Assembly (NCBI RefSeq): GCF_001644015.1
Contig: NZ_LUUI01000099.1
Span: 1-35,067, forward strand
DNA length: 35,067 nt
Direction of reading: 5' to 3'
Source: Methylomonas lenta
GTDB taxonomy: Bacteria; Pseudomonadota; Gammaproteobacteria; Methylococcales; Methylomonadaceae
A program made the position numbers and the translations under genes. The notes under the pieces are model-generated. The model was not told the origin of the DNA. It saw only the letters and a program-made list of their open reading frames with translations, and did no database searches. Shown one piece after another: positions 1-7,912 of this stretch (its first letter is position 1; every line of letters starts with the position of its first letter).

Positions 1-33
1 TAGTTAGGAATGCGCATGAAACAAGTTCGTCAG

Positions 34-84
34 CTGTGGGTGCGAATTTATTCGCACTGTGCGGATAAATCCGCATCTACACAG
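34..84. repeat. REP-like imperfect palindrome
   Basis: The left arm CTGTGGGTGCGAATTTATTC and the right arm GATAAATCCGCATCTACACAG pair imperfectly over about 20 bp. The element resembles the perfect palindrome at 34887-34924, and both copies are preceded by a near-identical motif (TTAGGAATGCGCATGAAA at 4-21; TAAGGATTGCGCATGAAA at 34854-34871). I read it as a dispersed intergenic REP-type element. Apart from this and the 3' flank of the next gene I see nothing else in 1-203. Confidence 0.6.
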
Positions 85-203
85 GATTCTTGCATATGAT
101 ATTCCATGCATATTCCTTAGCGGGCTGTTAGAGGCAACCTACGTCCGCTGGTTAAGCCGAAAATTGTATTAATTTAATCAGCGATACTTCAGATGTAGTT
201 CTG

Positions 204-1562
204 CTAATCAATCTGATATTTCTTCCGCTTACGCCAAAAGGTCGCTCTGCTCATGCCGATAGAACGGGCGGCTGTTTCCATATGGCCGTTGGCCGCTTGT
301 AGAGCCTCGCGAATCAAATCGGCTTCGTTGCCCTGACGAATGCTTTTGCTTACAGGTGCTATAAAGCTATTTGGCGCAGACGTTTCCCGAAATTCCGGCG
401 GCAAATCATCCAGGGTGATTTCATTGCCACGACCTACGGCAAAAGCGTATTCCACCACGTTTTTCAATTCCCGTACATTGCCGGGCCAGCGGTAATCCAG
501 CAAGCGGCGCATGGCTTCTGGCGCGATACTGTCAACATGCCGAGGGCCGTGTTGGTTGTGTTCCTGTATACATTGCCACAGCAGCAAGTTCACATCCTGC
601 CGTCGCTCGCGTAAGGGCGGCAAAAATACCGGTACTACTCGCAATCGATACATCAAATCTTCTCGAAAACGGCCGGCTTTGACTTCTTCGCGTAAAGAAC
701 GATGAGTGGCGGCGATGATGCGGACATCCACTGTAATCGCAGCATCGGCGCCGACCGGAATGAAGCTTTGCTCCTGTAAAACCCGTAACAGCTTGGCTTG
801 AAGCTCCAGTGGCAGTTCGGCTACTTCGTCCAGGAATAATGTGCCCTCATGCGCGCGCTGAAATACGCCGGCATGATTACGAACTGCACCGGTAAACGCG
901 CCTTTTACATGGCCGAACAATTCGCTTTCCAGCAAGCTGGGCGTTAATGCCGCGCAGTTGATTGCCATGAATGGCTTGTTGTGACGGGCACTTTCCAAGT
1001 GTAAAGCATTCGCTACCAGTTCTTTGCCGGTACCGGATTCGCCGCGTATCAATACGGTGGCTTCAGTTTCGGCCACATTACGGATGATCTTGATGGCCTC
1101 TTGCATGGTTGGGTCGCGCGACAAAATACCGTGAAAGCTTTCACTATTAGACATCGCTGCAGGGCCCGGCGCGGTGCTGGCTTGTGGCTGCAAAAACTCA
1201 AGCGCCCCGGCGAATTGACCATCGGCATCAAAAAAAGCCCGCGCGGTGCGATAGCAGGTTAGTGTGCCTCCACCTGGGCGGCGTAATTTCACCATTTGTG
1301 CTTTGATTTCACCATGTTCAGCCAAACCGCAGGGGTCGCGACCCTTATCGCAATTTAAGGCTTCAGCGCAGAGTTTGCCGAGCACTTTTTCAGCCGGCAA
1401 TTCGAATAGTTTCTCCGCGCCTTTACTCCAAAATATGACTTTACCGGCGGCGTCGACTGCAAAAACGGCGCCAGCATCTACCAGATCAGTCAGGATAGCA
1501 AAAATATGATCAGGGCCGAGCTGGCTTAGCCAGCGGTTGAAAAATGGTGAGGATTGACTCAT
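204..1562 (-). CDS. Sigma-54-dependent transcriptional activator with N-terminal Cys-rich PAS domain
   Basis: This 452-residue protein has the layout of an NtrC-type enhancer-binding protein: a PAS sensor (about 20-125), a sigma-54 AAA+ domain (about 143-375) and a C-terminal Fis-type helix-turn-helix (about 415-450). Visible motifs are Walker A GESGTGK (174-180), the sigma-54 contact loop GAFTGA (221-226) and Walker B around TLFLDE (241-246). There is no receiver domain, so control should come from ligand or redox sensing by the PAS. The PAS carries four cysteines (C65, C71, C78, C103), with three in a C-x5-C-x6-C cluster, which suggests metal, Fe-S or thiol sensing; that is inference. The gene is divergent from the DUF1264/peroxidase genes, and the 280-bp gap between them holds a sigma-54-like promoter facing those genes. 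They are its likely targets. Confidence 0.92.
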   Translation of the reverse strand: MSQSSPFFNRWLSQLGPDHIFAILTDLVDAGAVFAVDAAGKVIFWSKGAEKLFELPAEKVLGKLCAEALNCDKGRDPCGLAEHGEIKAQMVKLRRPGGGTLTCYRTARAFFDADGQFAGALEFLQPQASTAPGPAAMSNSESFHGILSRDPTMQEAIKIIRNVAETEATVLIRGESGTGKELVANALHLESARHNKPFMAINCAALTPSLLESELFGHVKGAFTGAVRNHAGVFQRAHEGTLFLDEVAELPLELQAKLLRVLQEQSFIPVGADAAITVDVRIIAATHRSLREEVKAGRFREDLMYRLRVVPVFLPPLRERRQDVNLLLWQCIQEHNQHGPRHVDSIAPEAMRRLLDYRWPGNVRELKNVVEYAFAVGRGNEITLDDLPPEFRETSAPNSFIAPVSKSIRQGNEADLIREALQAANGHMETAARSIGMSRATFWRKRKKYQID

Positions 1563-1663
1563 GAGATAAGCGGGTTTGTTTTAAATTAAGCCGTGACTTT
1601 AACATTGAAAAGGTTGTGTTTCACAGTTTGTGTCATGCGCTGCATCATATGAGACGCTTAAGT

Positions 1664-1676
1664 GTTTCATTGAAAC
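1664..1676. promoter_or_regulatory. Perfect 13-bp palindrome, candidate activator-binding site
   Basis: GTTTCA-T-TGAAAC is a perfect 6-1-6 palindrome. A degenerate relative (TGAAAA-N6-GTTTCA) lies at about 1605-1622. Both sit 80-150 bp upstream of the -24/-12-like site at 1754-1770, the usual distance for an enhancer-binding-protein site. Assignment to the adjacent sigma-54 activator is inferred from position only. Confidence 0.4.
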
Positions 1677-1753
1677 GGTTGGTTGAGCTGTAAAAATAGG
1701 GCTGCATTTGAAGAAAACAATAAACAACAATGGCTTATGCCTATTTAATCAAG

Positions 1754-1770
1754 TTGGCACGATTCTGGTA
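1754..1770 (+). promoter_or_regulatory. Candidate sigma-54 (-24/-12) promoter
   Basis: TTGGCACG-ATTC-TGGTA matches the -24 half of the consensus (TTGGCACG) exactly with correct spacing. The -12 half is TGGTA rather than TTGCA/T. It faces the DUF1264 gene, whose ATG is about 73 bp further on, and it lies next to a sigma-54 activator gene. The imperfect -12 element is the main reason for doubt. Confidence 0.45.
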
Positions 1771-1842
1771 ATAGTAAATACAAGTGATCAATGCAGGGCT
1801 GCTTTTAAGACACTTATCAAACTATAATTAAAGAGGAAGACA

Positions 1843-2448
1843 ATGAAAATAAAGCTTTTAATAGCAAGTACATTATTGAGTCTGGCAGCTAGCGCTAGTG
1901 CGGTAAACACGACAACAACTGAAGCAGAACATGGTCAACCTGCCGCGGTAGTGCCAGGGCAAACAAAACTCTATAATGAAACCTTGAACCCACACCAAAT
2001 AGAACATCCCAATCATTTAGGTTTTAACGATTTACATATTCAGGCTATCAGGCATTTGGTACCTGATCAGCATAGTGTGCATGATCCAAAGCTGCAAACA
2101 GTCGTTCATCATCATTGCAAAGCCTATGATGACGAAACTATGTTGTGTTTGATGTTTCATTCCGGTATGAAAGATCAAGACAAGCCCATAGGTTTCGAAT
2201 ACATCATCACAACCGCGCAGTTCAATACCTTACCTGAAGCCGAGAAAAAATATTGGCATTACCATAAAACTGAAGTGCCGAGAGCACATGCTTCATTTCC
2301 TGATTTGACACAGGAAGAGGCGGCTAAGATTTTGCCGGTCATCAATGAAACCTATGGAAAAGTTATTTATTTTCAGCAACCTGAAGACAAATATCCATTG
2401 GGTGAACCGTATGTTGTGATCGTACAGGACATGCCGGAACAAGACTAA
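1843..2448 (+). CDS. Secreted His-rich DUF1264 (oil-body-associated-protein-like) protein
   Basis: A 201-residue protein with a clear Sec signal peptide (about 1-20, ending SASA). The rest matches my recollection of the DUF1264/OBAP family (PF06884): a VVHHHCK segment, a DETMLCLMF segment, then GFEYIITTAQFNTLPEAEKK and a YWHYHK segment. The family's biochemical role is not established. The mature protein is strikingly rich in histidine and keeps two cysteines, so periplasmic metal binding is possible (inference). The ATG has a good ribosome site (AGAGGAAG, 4 nt upstream). It lies behind the candidate sigma-54 promoter and just upstream of a diheme peroxidase, which suggests a shared periplasmic redox or stress role. 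Confidence 0.8.
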   Translation: MKIKLLIASTLLSLAASASAVNTTTTEAEHGQPAAVVPGQTKLYNETLNPHQIEHPNHLGFNDLHIQAIRHLVPDQHSVHDPKLQTVVHHHCKAYDDETMLCLMFHSGMKDQDKPIGFEYIITTAQFNTLPEAEKKYWHYHKTEVPRAHASFPDLTQEEAAKILPVINETYGKVIYFQQPEDKYPLGEPYVVIVQDMPEQD

Positions 2449-2475
2449 CGCGTAACTTTGCTGAATTGATTGATA

Positions 2476-2495
2476 GGGGCGATTTTAATCGCCCC
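2476..2495 (+). terminator. GC-rich hairpin after the DUF1264 gene
   Basis: GGGGCGATT-TT-AATCGCCCC is a perfect 9-bp inverted repeat starting 27 nt after the stop codon. No T-run follows, so it is a weak intrinsic terminator at best and may instead protect the mRNA 3' end. Confidence 0.45.
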
Positions 2496-2539
2496 AGGCG
2501 AATGAATGCACAGCTACAAGACATACGTAGATGGACAAA

Positions 2540-2561
2540 TTAATGTTGGCGAAATCCTAAA
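2540..2561. repeat. 22-bp direct repeat, copy 1
   Basis: This stretch matches 3953-3974 at 21 of 22 positions; the shared core is TTGGCGAAATCCTAAA. The pair brackets the peroxidase gene and the MITE-like element. The core is related, on the opposite strand, to the CTAAGG-type motifs next to other repeats in the window. Confidence 0.6.
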
Positions 2562-2573
2562 GTTTCATCCCCC

Positions 2574-2650
2574 AAATGTGTGCATCAGCCATGTACACAT
2601 TTTTTAGCCAGAGAGCGCGATATTTCAGGCGCTACTCTGGCATTTTTTTT
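2574..2650 (+). promoter_or_regulatory. Tandem hairpins with T-run in peroxidase leader (candidate attenuator)
   Basis: Hairpin 1 pairs AAATGTGT (2574-2581) with ACACATTT (2595-2602) and runs into T's. Hairpin 2 pairs GCCAGAGAGCGC (2607-2618) with GCGCT-A-CTCTGGC (2629-2641, one bulged A) and is followed by A plus eight T's (2643-2650), the form of a strong intrinsic terminator. The ribosome site GGAGTCC begins at 2651 and the peroxidase ATG is at 2660. A promoter cannot fit between the terminator and the start codon, so the peroxidase mRNA should carry this structure in its leader. Confidence 0.55.
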
Positions 2651-2659
2651 GGAGTCCTT

Positions 2660-3712
2660 ATGCGGTTATTAACATTTTTGCTGGGTTTGACTGTATCCAG
2701 CACACTTTGGGCTGATTCCCTGCTTGGATTACCAGCGCTGATTATCCCGGCAGATAATCCACAAACTGCCGACAAAATTGCCTTGGGCCAGCGGCTTTTT
2801 AACGACAAACGCTTGAGTGGCGATGGATCTATCAGTTGCGCCAGTTGCCATCAAGAAGCTAAAGCCTTTAGTGATGGTTTACCGTTGGCAAAAGGGATAG
2901 ACGGACAAATCGGCACTCGGAATACGCCGACCGTATTAAACGCGGCGTTTTATAGCAGCCAGTTTCTGGATGGTCGGGCGGCTAGCTTGGAAGAACAAGC
3001 CTTGGGACCGTTTTTAAATCCGATTGAGCATGGCTTGAAAAGCCAGCAAACTATTGTCGATAGTCTCCGGCAGGATGCCGATTACTTAAAGGCATTTACG
3101 CGTGTATTTGATATTCAGGCAGATGAATTAACCATTGCGCATGTCGGCAAAGCCATTGCGAGTTATCAGCGCACATTAATTGCCGGAGATTCGGCTTTTG
3201 ATCGCTATTTATTTGGCATGCAGCCTAATGCAATATCAGAAAGTGCTGTACGTGGCTCACGTATTTTTAAGCGCAAAGGAAATTGTGTCACCTGTCACGA
3301 GATATCGATGAAACACGCCCTGTTTACCGATAATCGTTTTTATAACATTGGAATTGGCTCGCAACGCTTAGCGCCAGTGTTGGCTGAGTTGCAGGCGGCC
3401 AGCGAGCGTCGAGAACAACCCGATTTGTCTGGCTGGACCGCTGCCCAACGTTCCGAATTAGGTCGATATCTGGTCACCCAGCAAGCTGCGGACATCGGTC
3501 GGTTTAAGACCCCAACTCTGCGTAACATTGCCTTGACTGGGCCTTATATGCATGATGGCAGCCTGCAAACGTTGGAAGCAGTTGTCGAGCATTACGATAA
3601 AGGTGGCGCAGGCAGTGATGGAGTGGATGCCAAGATATTTCCGTTACATCTGACAGCAGCAGAAAAAAAAGATTTAGTGGCGTTTTTGAAAACATTGACC
3701 GGATTGGAATAA
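2660..3712 (+). CDS. Periplasmic diheme cytochrome c peroxidase / MauG-family protein
   Basis: A 350-residue protein with a signal peptide (about 1-18, ending LWA) and two c-type heme motifs: C60-A-S-C-H64 and C209-V-T-C-H213. Family-typical segments include GTRNTPTVLNAAF, FLDGRAASLEEQALGPFLNP and the C-terminal PYMHDGSL. It should reduce peroxide or oxidise a protein partner in the periplasm with electrons from a small cytochrome or cupredoxin; sequence alone does not separate a bacterial cytochrome c peroxidase from a MauG-like enzyme. I chose ATG 2660 because GGAGTCC precedes it and the signal peptide starts there. The reading frame stays open upstream to 2576, but that stretch encodes the hairpin leader and is probably untranslated. 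Confidence 0.92.
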   Translation: MRLLTFLLGLTVSSTLWADSLLGLPALIIPADNPQTADKIALGQRLFNDKRLSGDGSISCASCHQEAKAFSDGLPLAKGIDGQIGTRNTPTVLNAAFYSSQFLDGRAASLEEQALGPFLNPIEHGLKSQQTIVDSLRQDADYLKAFTRVFDIQADELTIAHVGKAIASYQRTLIAGDSAFDRYLFGMQPNAISESAVRGSRIFKRKGNCVTCHEISMKHALFTDNRFYNIGIGSQRLAPVLAELQAASERREQPDLSGWTAAQRSELGRYLVTQQAADIGRFKTPTLRNIALTGPYMHDGSLQTLEAVVEHYDKGGAGSDGVDAKIFPLHLTAAEKKDLVAFLKTLTGLE

Positions 3713-3752
3713 GGATATGGTTGGAAATAACATCCCGAAATCCAAGCGCATC

Positions 3753-3940
3753 GTTCCTACGCTTCGCGTCACTGCCATTAAGTTAAGGAAGAACAATCCC
3801 TTCTCCCTCCGGGAGAAGGTTAGGATGAGGGGATTAAATAAAGCTTTTTTGCCTTATTATAAATCTCCTCTCCCCAACCCTCTCCAGCAGGAGAGGGAGC
3901 TTTTTCTTAACTTAATGGCATTGACGCGGAGCATGGGAAC
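3753..3940. repeat. MITE-like element with about 35-bp terminal inverted repeats
   Basis: The left end (from GTTCCTACGCTTCGCGTCA) and the right end (reverse complement begins GTTCCCATGCTCCGCGTCA) match over about 35 bp and both contain TGCCATTAAGTTAAG. Between them are two perfect hairpins: CCTTCTCCC-TCC-GGGAGAAGG near 3799-3819 and CCCTCTCC-AGCA-GGAGAGGG near 3879-3898. No protein is plausibly encoded. The 188-bp size, paired ends and lack of a gene fit a non-autonomous mobile element or a compound palindromic repeat. Part of one end recurs at the right edge of the window. Confidence 0.7.
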
Positions 3941-3952
3941 CATAGGAGGAAG

Positions 3953-3974
3953 TTAATTTTGGCGAAATCCTAAA
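3953..3974. repeat. 22-bp direct repeat, copy 2
   Basis: Second copy of the repeat at 2540-2561, with one mismatch. It begins 12 bp after the MITE-like element. I see no further structure in 3975-4200 beyond being the leader of the following kinase gene; I looked for a c-di-GMP riboswitch core and did not find one. Confidence 0.6.
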
Positions 3975-4213
3975 AGCGGTCTATTTGCACCGAAAACATA
4001 ATGACTAGCGCTAATTTCATGGGTGCCGGGGATCTTGTCACTAACGGCTTGTGATTCATTTTCAAGACAAAGTGAATACAGTTGAAAATTTGGGGCATAC
4101 CGTGTAGCTGGATTTTGCTCAGCTTAATGAAATATCATCTCAGACACTTGAAAGTTAGTTGATGCGTTAAAGCCCGTGGCATAATCGATGCCTAACAACT
4201 GGTGAGTGCTGCC

Positions 4214-7200
4214 ATGCTGCAAAAACGTCTGATGATTCTGCTGTCTTTGTTGATTTTGTTACCAACTCTGGTGATAGCCTGGATGGCGTATGGGTTTTCT
4301 GTAGAGTCCATTCGTAATGATCGTATTAGAGTGGTGGGGCGGATTGCCGAAAGTCGGCACGAGCAATTGAACCGCGTGCTGGTGCAAACTAACAGTCGTG
4401 CCTATGCCTACTTAAGCGATATTCTGAGTAAATGTGTCAAAGCCGATACGCTGGACAAAAACTGCGCTGCTAAATCTTTAGCTGATTATTTGCATACTGA
4501 AGGCGCGATCGGTGTGAGCTTGTTTAGACCTGGCAGTGATGATGGTTTGAGTGTGGGTGATGTCAGTACTGAGCTAAAGGCATTTAAACCTGATCAATTG
4601 GCCGGATTTACTGCGGCTTCGGAACAACATCTAGCTGCCTATTATGTATTGGCTGATAATATTCCCTCCGGATTTCGCTTAATGATCAGTTATCCCCTCA
4701 GCCTGATTCAACCTATTTTTACCCCACCGGCCGATCTGGGAAAATCCGGTGAAATCTTTCTGGTCGATAATGAGGGCTTTTTCATTACCGAGGGGCACTA
4801 TCCTGCTGCGCAAGGGCAAAGCCATCCTATTTCTGCTCATCCTATGCAATTGTGTTTGCAGCAGGATAATACGGCAGTGCTGGATTTAGATTATCGTGGC
4901 GTTGCCGTGATACATGGATTTCGCTACGTGCCGGAAATTGGCGGCGGCTGCATAATGGCGCATATCGACCAAGCCGAGGCCTTTGCGCCGGTGCGGACTA
5001 TAGAAAAGCGCATCATTATCGCCATGCTGTTATTTATAGTGCTGGCGGCATTTATTGCCAAGTGGCTGGCAAGACGCATTGTTCGCCCGATTTTGCAACT
5101 TACTTGCACCGCCCGCTGTATTCGGCAGGGCGATCTGACTATCCGTGCCGATGTTAAAGGTCTGGATGAAATTTCGGAACTGGCAACATCCTTTAATCAT
5201 ATGACCGATGCATTGGCAGATGCTCAGCGTAATCTGGAAGCTAAAGTAAAGCAGCGCACACAGGCATTACGGACCAGTCAGGAGCGTTATATGCTGGCTG
5301 AGCGCGCCGTGAATGACGGCATTTGGGATTGGAATATTCTGACTCATGAATACTATTTATCTCCCCGCTGGAACAAAATCTTAGGCTATGCCGAGGGTGA
5401 GTTGCCGAATGTGGAATCGATATTTTTTGAATTGGTGCATCCTGACGATAAAGCGCGTGCCAGCGAAGTATTTCAGCGTCACCTGGAGAATAAAGAGCGT
5501 TATAGCGCCGAAATTCGCTTGCGGCATAAAGATGGCAGTTATCGCTGGGTGCTGGATCGCGGTGAGGCTATGCGGGATGACGCCGGTAATCCGGTGCGCA
5601 TGATAGGTTCGATTACCGATATTACAGAACGTAAAGCGGCAGAGGCAGAGTTAATCAACTATCGCGACCATCTGGAAGAATTGGTGGCCATGGCCACTAC
5701 CGAAGTGGAAGCCATTGTACAAACCGCTGTCAACGGGGTAATTTCCATCGATGCGACCGGTGCGATTCGGGTGTTTAATCCGGCCGCGGAAAAATTATTT
5801 GGCTGGCAAGCAGAAGAGGTTATGGGTAAAAACGTTTCATTGCTGATGCCGGAGCCATTTGCCAGTGAACATGATGGCTACATTCAGCGGTTTTTACAGA
5901 CCCAGCAGACCAAAATTATAGGTTTGGAGCGCGAAGTGATCGCTCAGCGCAGAGATGGCACTACTTTTCCGGCCAATTTGGCAGTAGGGCATGGCATTAT
6001 CTCAGAGGGCAGGCATATTTTTGTCGGCTTTATTGCCGACATTAGCCTGCAAAAGCAAGCCGAACAGGAACTCAGATTAGCCAAGGACACTGCTGAAGAG
6101 GCTACCAAAGCCAAGGCCAGTTTTTTAGCCAACATGAGTCATGAAATTCGCACCCCCATGAACACTGTGATTGGTTTTGCCGAGATGGCTTTGCAGAAAA
6201 CCGATCTGCCGCCCGATACTTGCGAGTATATTCGCACCATACTCAGTTCAGGCCGGCATTTACTAAATGTTATCAATGATATTCTGGACTTTTCCAAAAT
6301 CGAGGCCGGCAAAGTAGAGTTGGAGTCGGTCTGTTTTAATTTAGCCTTTGCCTTAAAGGAAACCCTGCAAACCATCGCTTTAAGAGCGGCTGAAAAAGGC
6401 CTGAAAATTGAATTGAAGCTTGCCCCGGATTTACCGGAGTTTTTTAAGGGTGACCCCAGTCGTCTGCGGCAGGTGATTTTGAATCTGGTCGGCAATGCAG
6501 TGAAATTTACAGAAGCCGGCATAATTTCAGTGTTAATCGAAAAAGCGGCAGATCAAGATATGGTGCATTTTGCCATTAGCGATACTGGTATCGGTATGAC
6601 GGCAGAACAAGCGACAAAAATATTCGAGTCGTTTTCCCAAGCCGATACCACCACCAGTCGCCGTTTTGGGGGTACCGGGCTGGGTACCACCATCAGCAAG
6701 CAACTTGTGGAAATGATGGGAGGGCGTATCTGGGTGGAAAGTGAGCTTGGCCAGGGTTCGACTTTTCATTTCAACGTATATTTGCCGGAAACCAGCCAAC
6801 AAGACATTTGTTTGTATCAGGACAATCCGCAGCCAATCCAGGACTATGTGTCACCGCGCCATTTCAAAGTGTTGTTGGCAGAAGACATTGAGGCCAATGC
6901 CACTTTGGCCCGCTTGCGGCTCGAACAACAAGGGCATCAGGTGCTTTGGGTGAAAAACGGTCAAGAGGCGGTGGAGGCTTTTCAAGCTGGTGGTTACGAT
7001 TTGATTTTGATGGATTTGCAAATGCCTGTGTTGGATGGCATTAACGCTACCCGGCGAATTCGCCAGCTTGAGCTGGGCGGTAACAGCCGAATACCGATTG
7101 TGGCATTGACCGCCAGTGTGCTCATGCACGAACAGGATCAATGCTTCGAAGCCGGCATGGATGCCATCGTTGGTAAACCGATTAATATCGATGAGTTATT

Positions 7201-7900
7201 GGAACAAATGGAGTTGCATACACCAGTAGGTGTCGGTTTAGCCGCATCTGAAATCAAACTGGAAACAAAATCCATCAGCAAGCCAGTTGTCGACATTGAT
7301 TTTAGTCCTTTACATACTTTGGCCGATACTGCCAAAGGCCTGTCAACCTGGCGTGACGCTCATGTGTATGCCCAGGCCTTACTGGATTTTGCCAATCAGC
7401 ATAGCCAAGACGCCGAGAAAATGAGCGATATGCTGGCTGATGAAAAAAAACCTTTGCAAATGATAGAAGGTATAGCGCACGCCTTAAAAGGGGTTGCCGG
7501 TAATCTGGCTTTAACTGACATCGCTGAATTGACAGCGGGCATCGACGAACAACTCAAAGCCGGACATCGCCAAGGTCTTGAGGCAGAATTAGCGGTTTTA
7601 GATGGTGCGTTAACAGTCATAGCTGCCGCCATTAATCAGTTACAGTTACAGTTACAGTTACCGGAATCGCAATCAAACGAGCATCAAATACAAATCGATG
7701 CGGAGCAGGTCAAGCCGGTTTTACAGCAGTTGCTGGTGGCGCTTGATGGGTTAAATCCGGATCGCGTGCAACCGATCTTACGACAGCTTGCTTCTTGTCT
7801 TGATCAGGGCAAACTAAAGTCTATCCAACATCATGTAGATAATTTTGATTTCGATGCGGCAAAGTGCGAAGTCGATAAACTGCTAGAACAACTTGATTAA
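4214..7900 (+). CDS. Membrane hybrid sensor histidine kinase (HAMP-PAS-PAS-HisKA-HATPase-REC-HPt)
   Basis: A 1228-residue tripartite kinase of the BarA/GacS layout. In order: membrane helix (about 4-26), periplasmic sensor region (about 27-270), second helix (about 271-292), HAMP, two PAS/PAC domains (about 355-480 and 500-615), HisKA with the phospho-acceptor in MSHEIRTPMN (H643), HATPase with N box NLVGNAVKF and G boxes DTGIGM and GTGLGT, a receiver with D934 in LILMDLQMP, and an HPt domain with H1089 in AHALKGVAGNL. It should pass phosphate His-Asp-His to a separate response regulator. The HD-GYP regulator begins 12 nt downstream and is the obvious partner. ATG 4214 has GGTGAG upstream; a GTG at 4202 is the alternative start. 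A CAGTTA tandem repeat lies just after the HPt region. Confidence 0.93.
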   Translation: MLQKRLMILLSLLILLPTLVIAWMAYGFSVESIRNDRIRVVGRIAESRHEQLNRVLVQTNSRAYAYLSDILSKCVKADTLDKNCAAKSLADYLHTEGAIGVSLFRPGSDDGLSVGDVSTELKAFKPDQLAGFTAASEQHLAAYYVLADNIPSGFRLMISYPLSLIQPIFTPPADLGKSGEIFLVDNEGFFITEGHYPAAQGQSHPISAHPMQLCLQQDNTAVLDLDYRGVAVIHGFRYVPEIGGGCIMAHIDQAEAFAPVRTIEKRIIIAMLLFIVLAAFIAKWLARRIVRPILQLTCTARCIRQGDLTIRADVKGLDEISELATSFNHMTDALADAQRNLEAKVKQRTQALRTSQERYMLAERAVNDGIWDWNILTHEYYLSPRWNKILGYAEGELPNVESIFFELVHPDDKARASEVFQRHLENKERYSAEIRLRHKDGSYRWVLDRGEAMRDDAGNPVRMIGSITDITERKAAEAELINYRDHLEELVAMATTEVEAIVQTAVNGVISIDATGAIRVFNPAAEKLFGWQAEEVMGKNVSLLMPEPFASEHDGYIQRFLQTQQTKIIGLEREVIAQRRDGTTFPANLAVGHGIISEGRHIFVGFIADISLQKQAEQELRLAKDTAEEATKAKASFLANMSHEIRTPMNTVIGFAEMALQKTDLPPDTCEYIRTILSSGRHLLNVINDILDFSKIEAGKVELESVCFNLAFALKETLQTIALRAAEKGLKIELKLAPDLPEFFKGDPSRLRQVILNLVGNAVKFTEAGIISVLIEKAADQDMVHFAISDTGIGMTAEQATKIFESFSQADTTTSRRFGGTGLGTTISKQLVEMMGGRIWVESELGQGSTFHFNVYLPETSQQDICLYQDNPQPIQDYVSPRHFKVLLAEDIEANATLARLRLEQQGHQVLWVKNGQEAVEAFQAGGYDLILMDLQMPVLDGINATRRIRQLELGGNSRIPIVALTASVLMHEQDQCFEAGMDAIVGKPINIDELLEQMELHTPVGVGLAASEIKLETKSISKPVVDIDFSPLHTLADTAKGLSTWRDAHVYAQALLDFANQHSQDAEKMSDMLADEKKPLQMIEGIAHALKGVAGNLALTDIAELTAGIDEQLKAGHRQGLEAELAVLDGALTVIAAAINQLQLQLQLPESQSNEHQIQIDAEQVKPVLQQLLVALDGLNPDRVQPILRQLASCLDQGKLKSIQHHVDNFDFDAAKCEVDKLLEQLD
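7637..7660 (+). repeat. Four tandem CAGTTA hexamers within the kinase gene
   Basis: Four exact CAGTTA units encode alternating Gln-Leu between the HPt domain and the C-terminal tail. Gain or loss of a unit keeps the reading frame, so it would change linker length rather than switch the gene off. Confidence 0.8.
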
Positions 7901-7912
7901 ACTAAAAATGCC

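Noticed and set aside
2576-2659. N-terminal extension of the peroxidase reading frame
   Set aside because: The stretch encodes hairpin and poly-T leader sequence, the signal peptide and ribosome site match ATG 2660, and a start at 2576 would bury the signal peptide.
3717-3956. 79-codon open frame after the peroxidase gene
   Set aside because: It lies almost wholly within the MITE-like element; the encoded sequence is low-complexity and only reflects the repeat.
3975-4213. Possible c-di-GMP (GEMM) riboswitch ahead of the kinase gene
   Set aside because: The GTGCCGGGG stretch was suggestive, but the conserved GEMM core and paired helices are not there.
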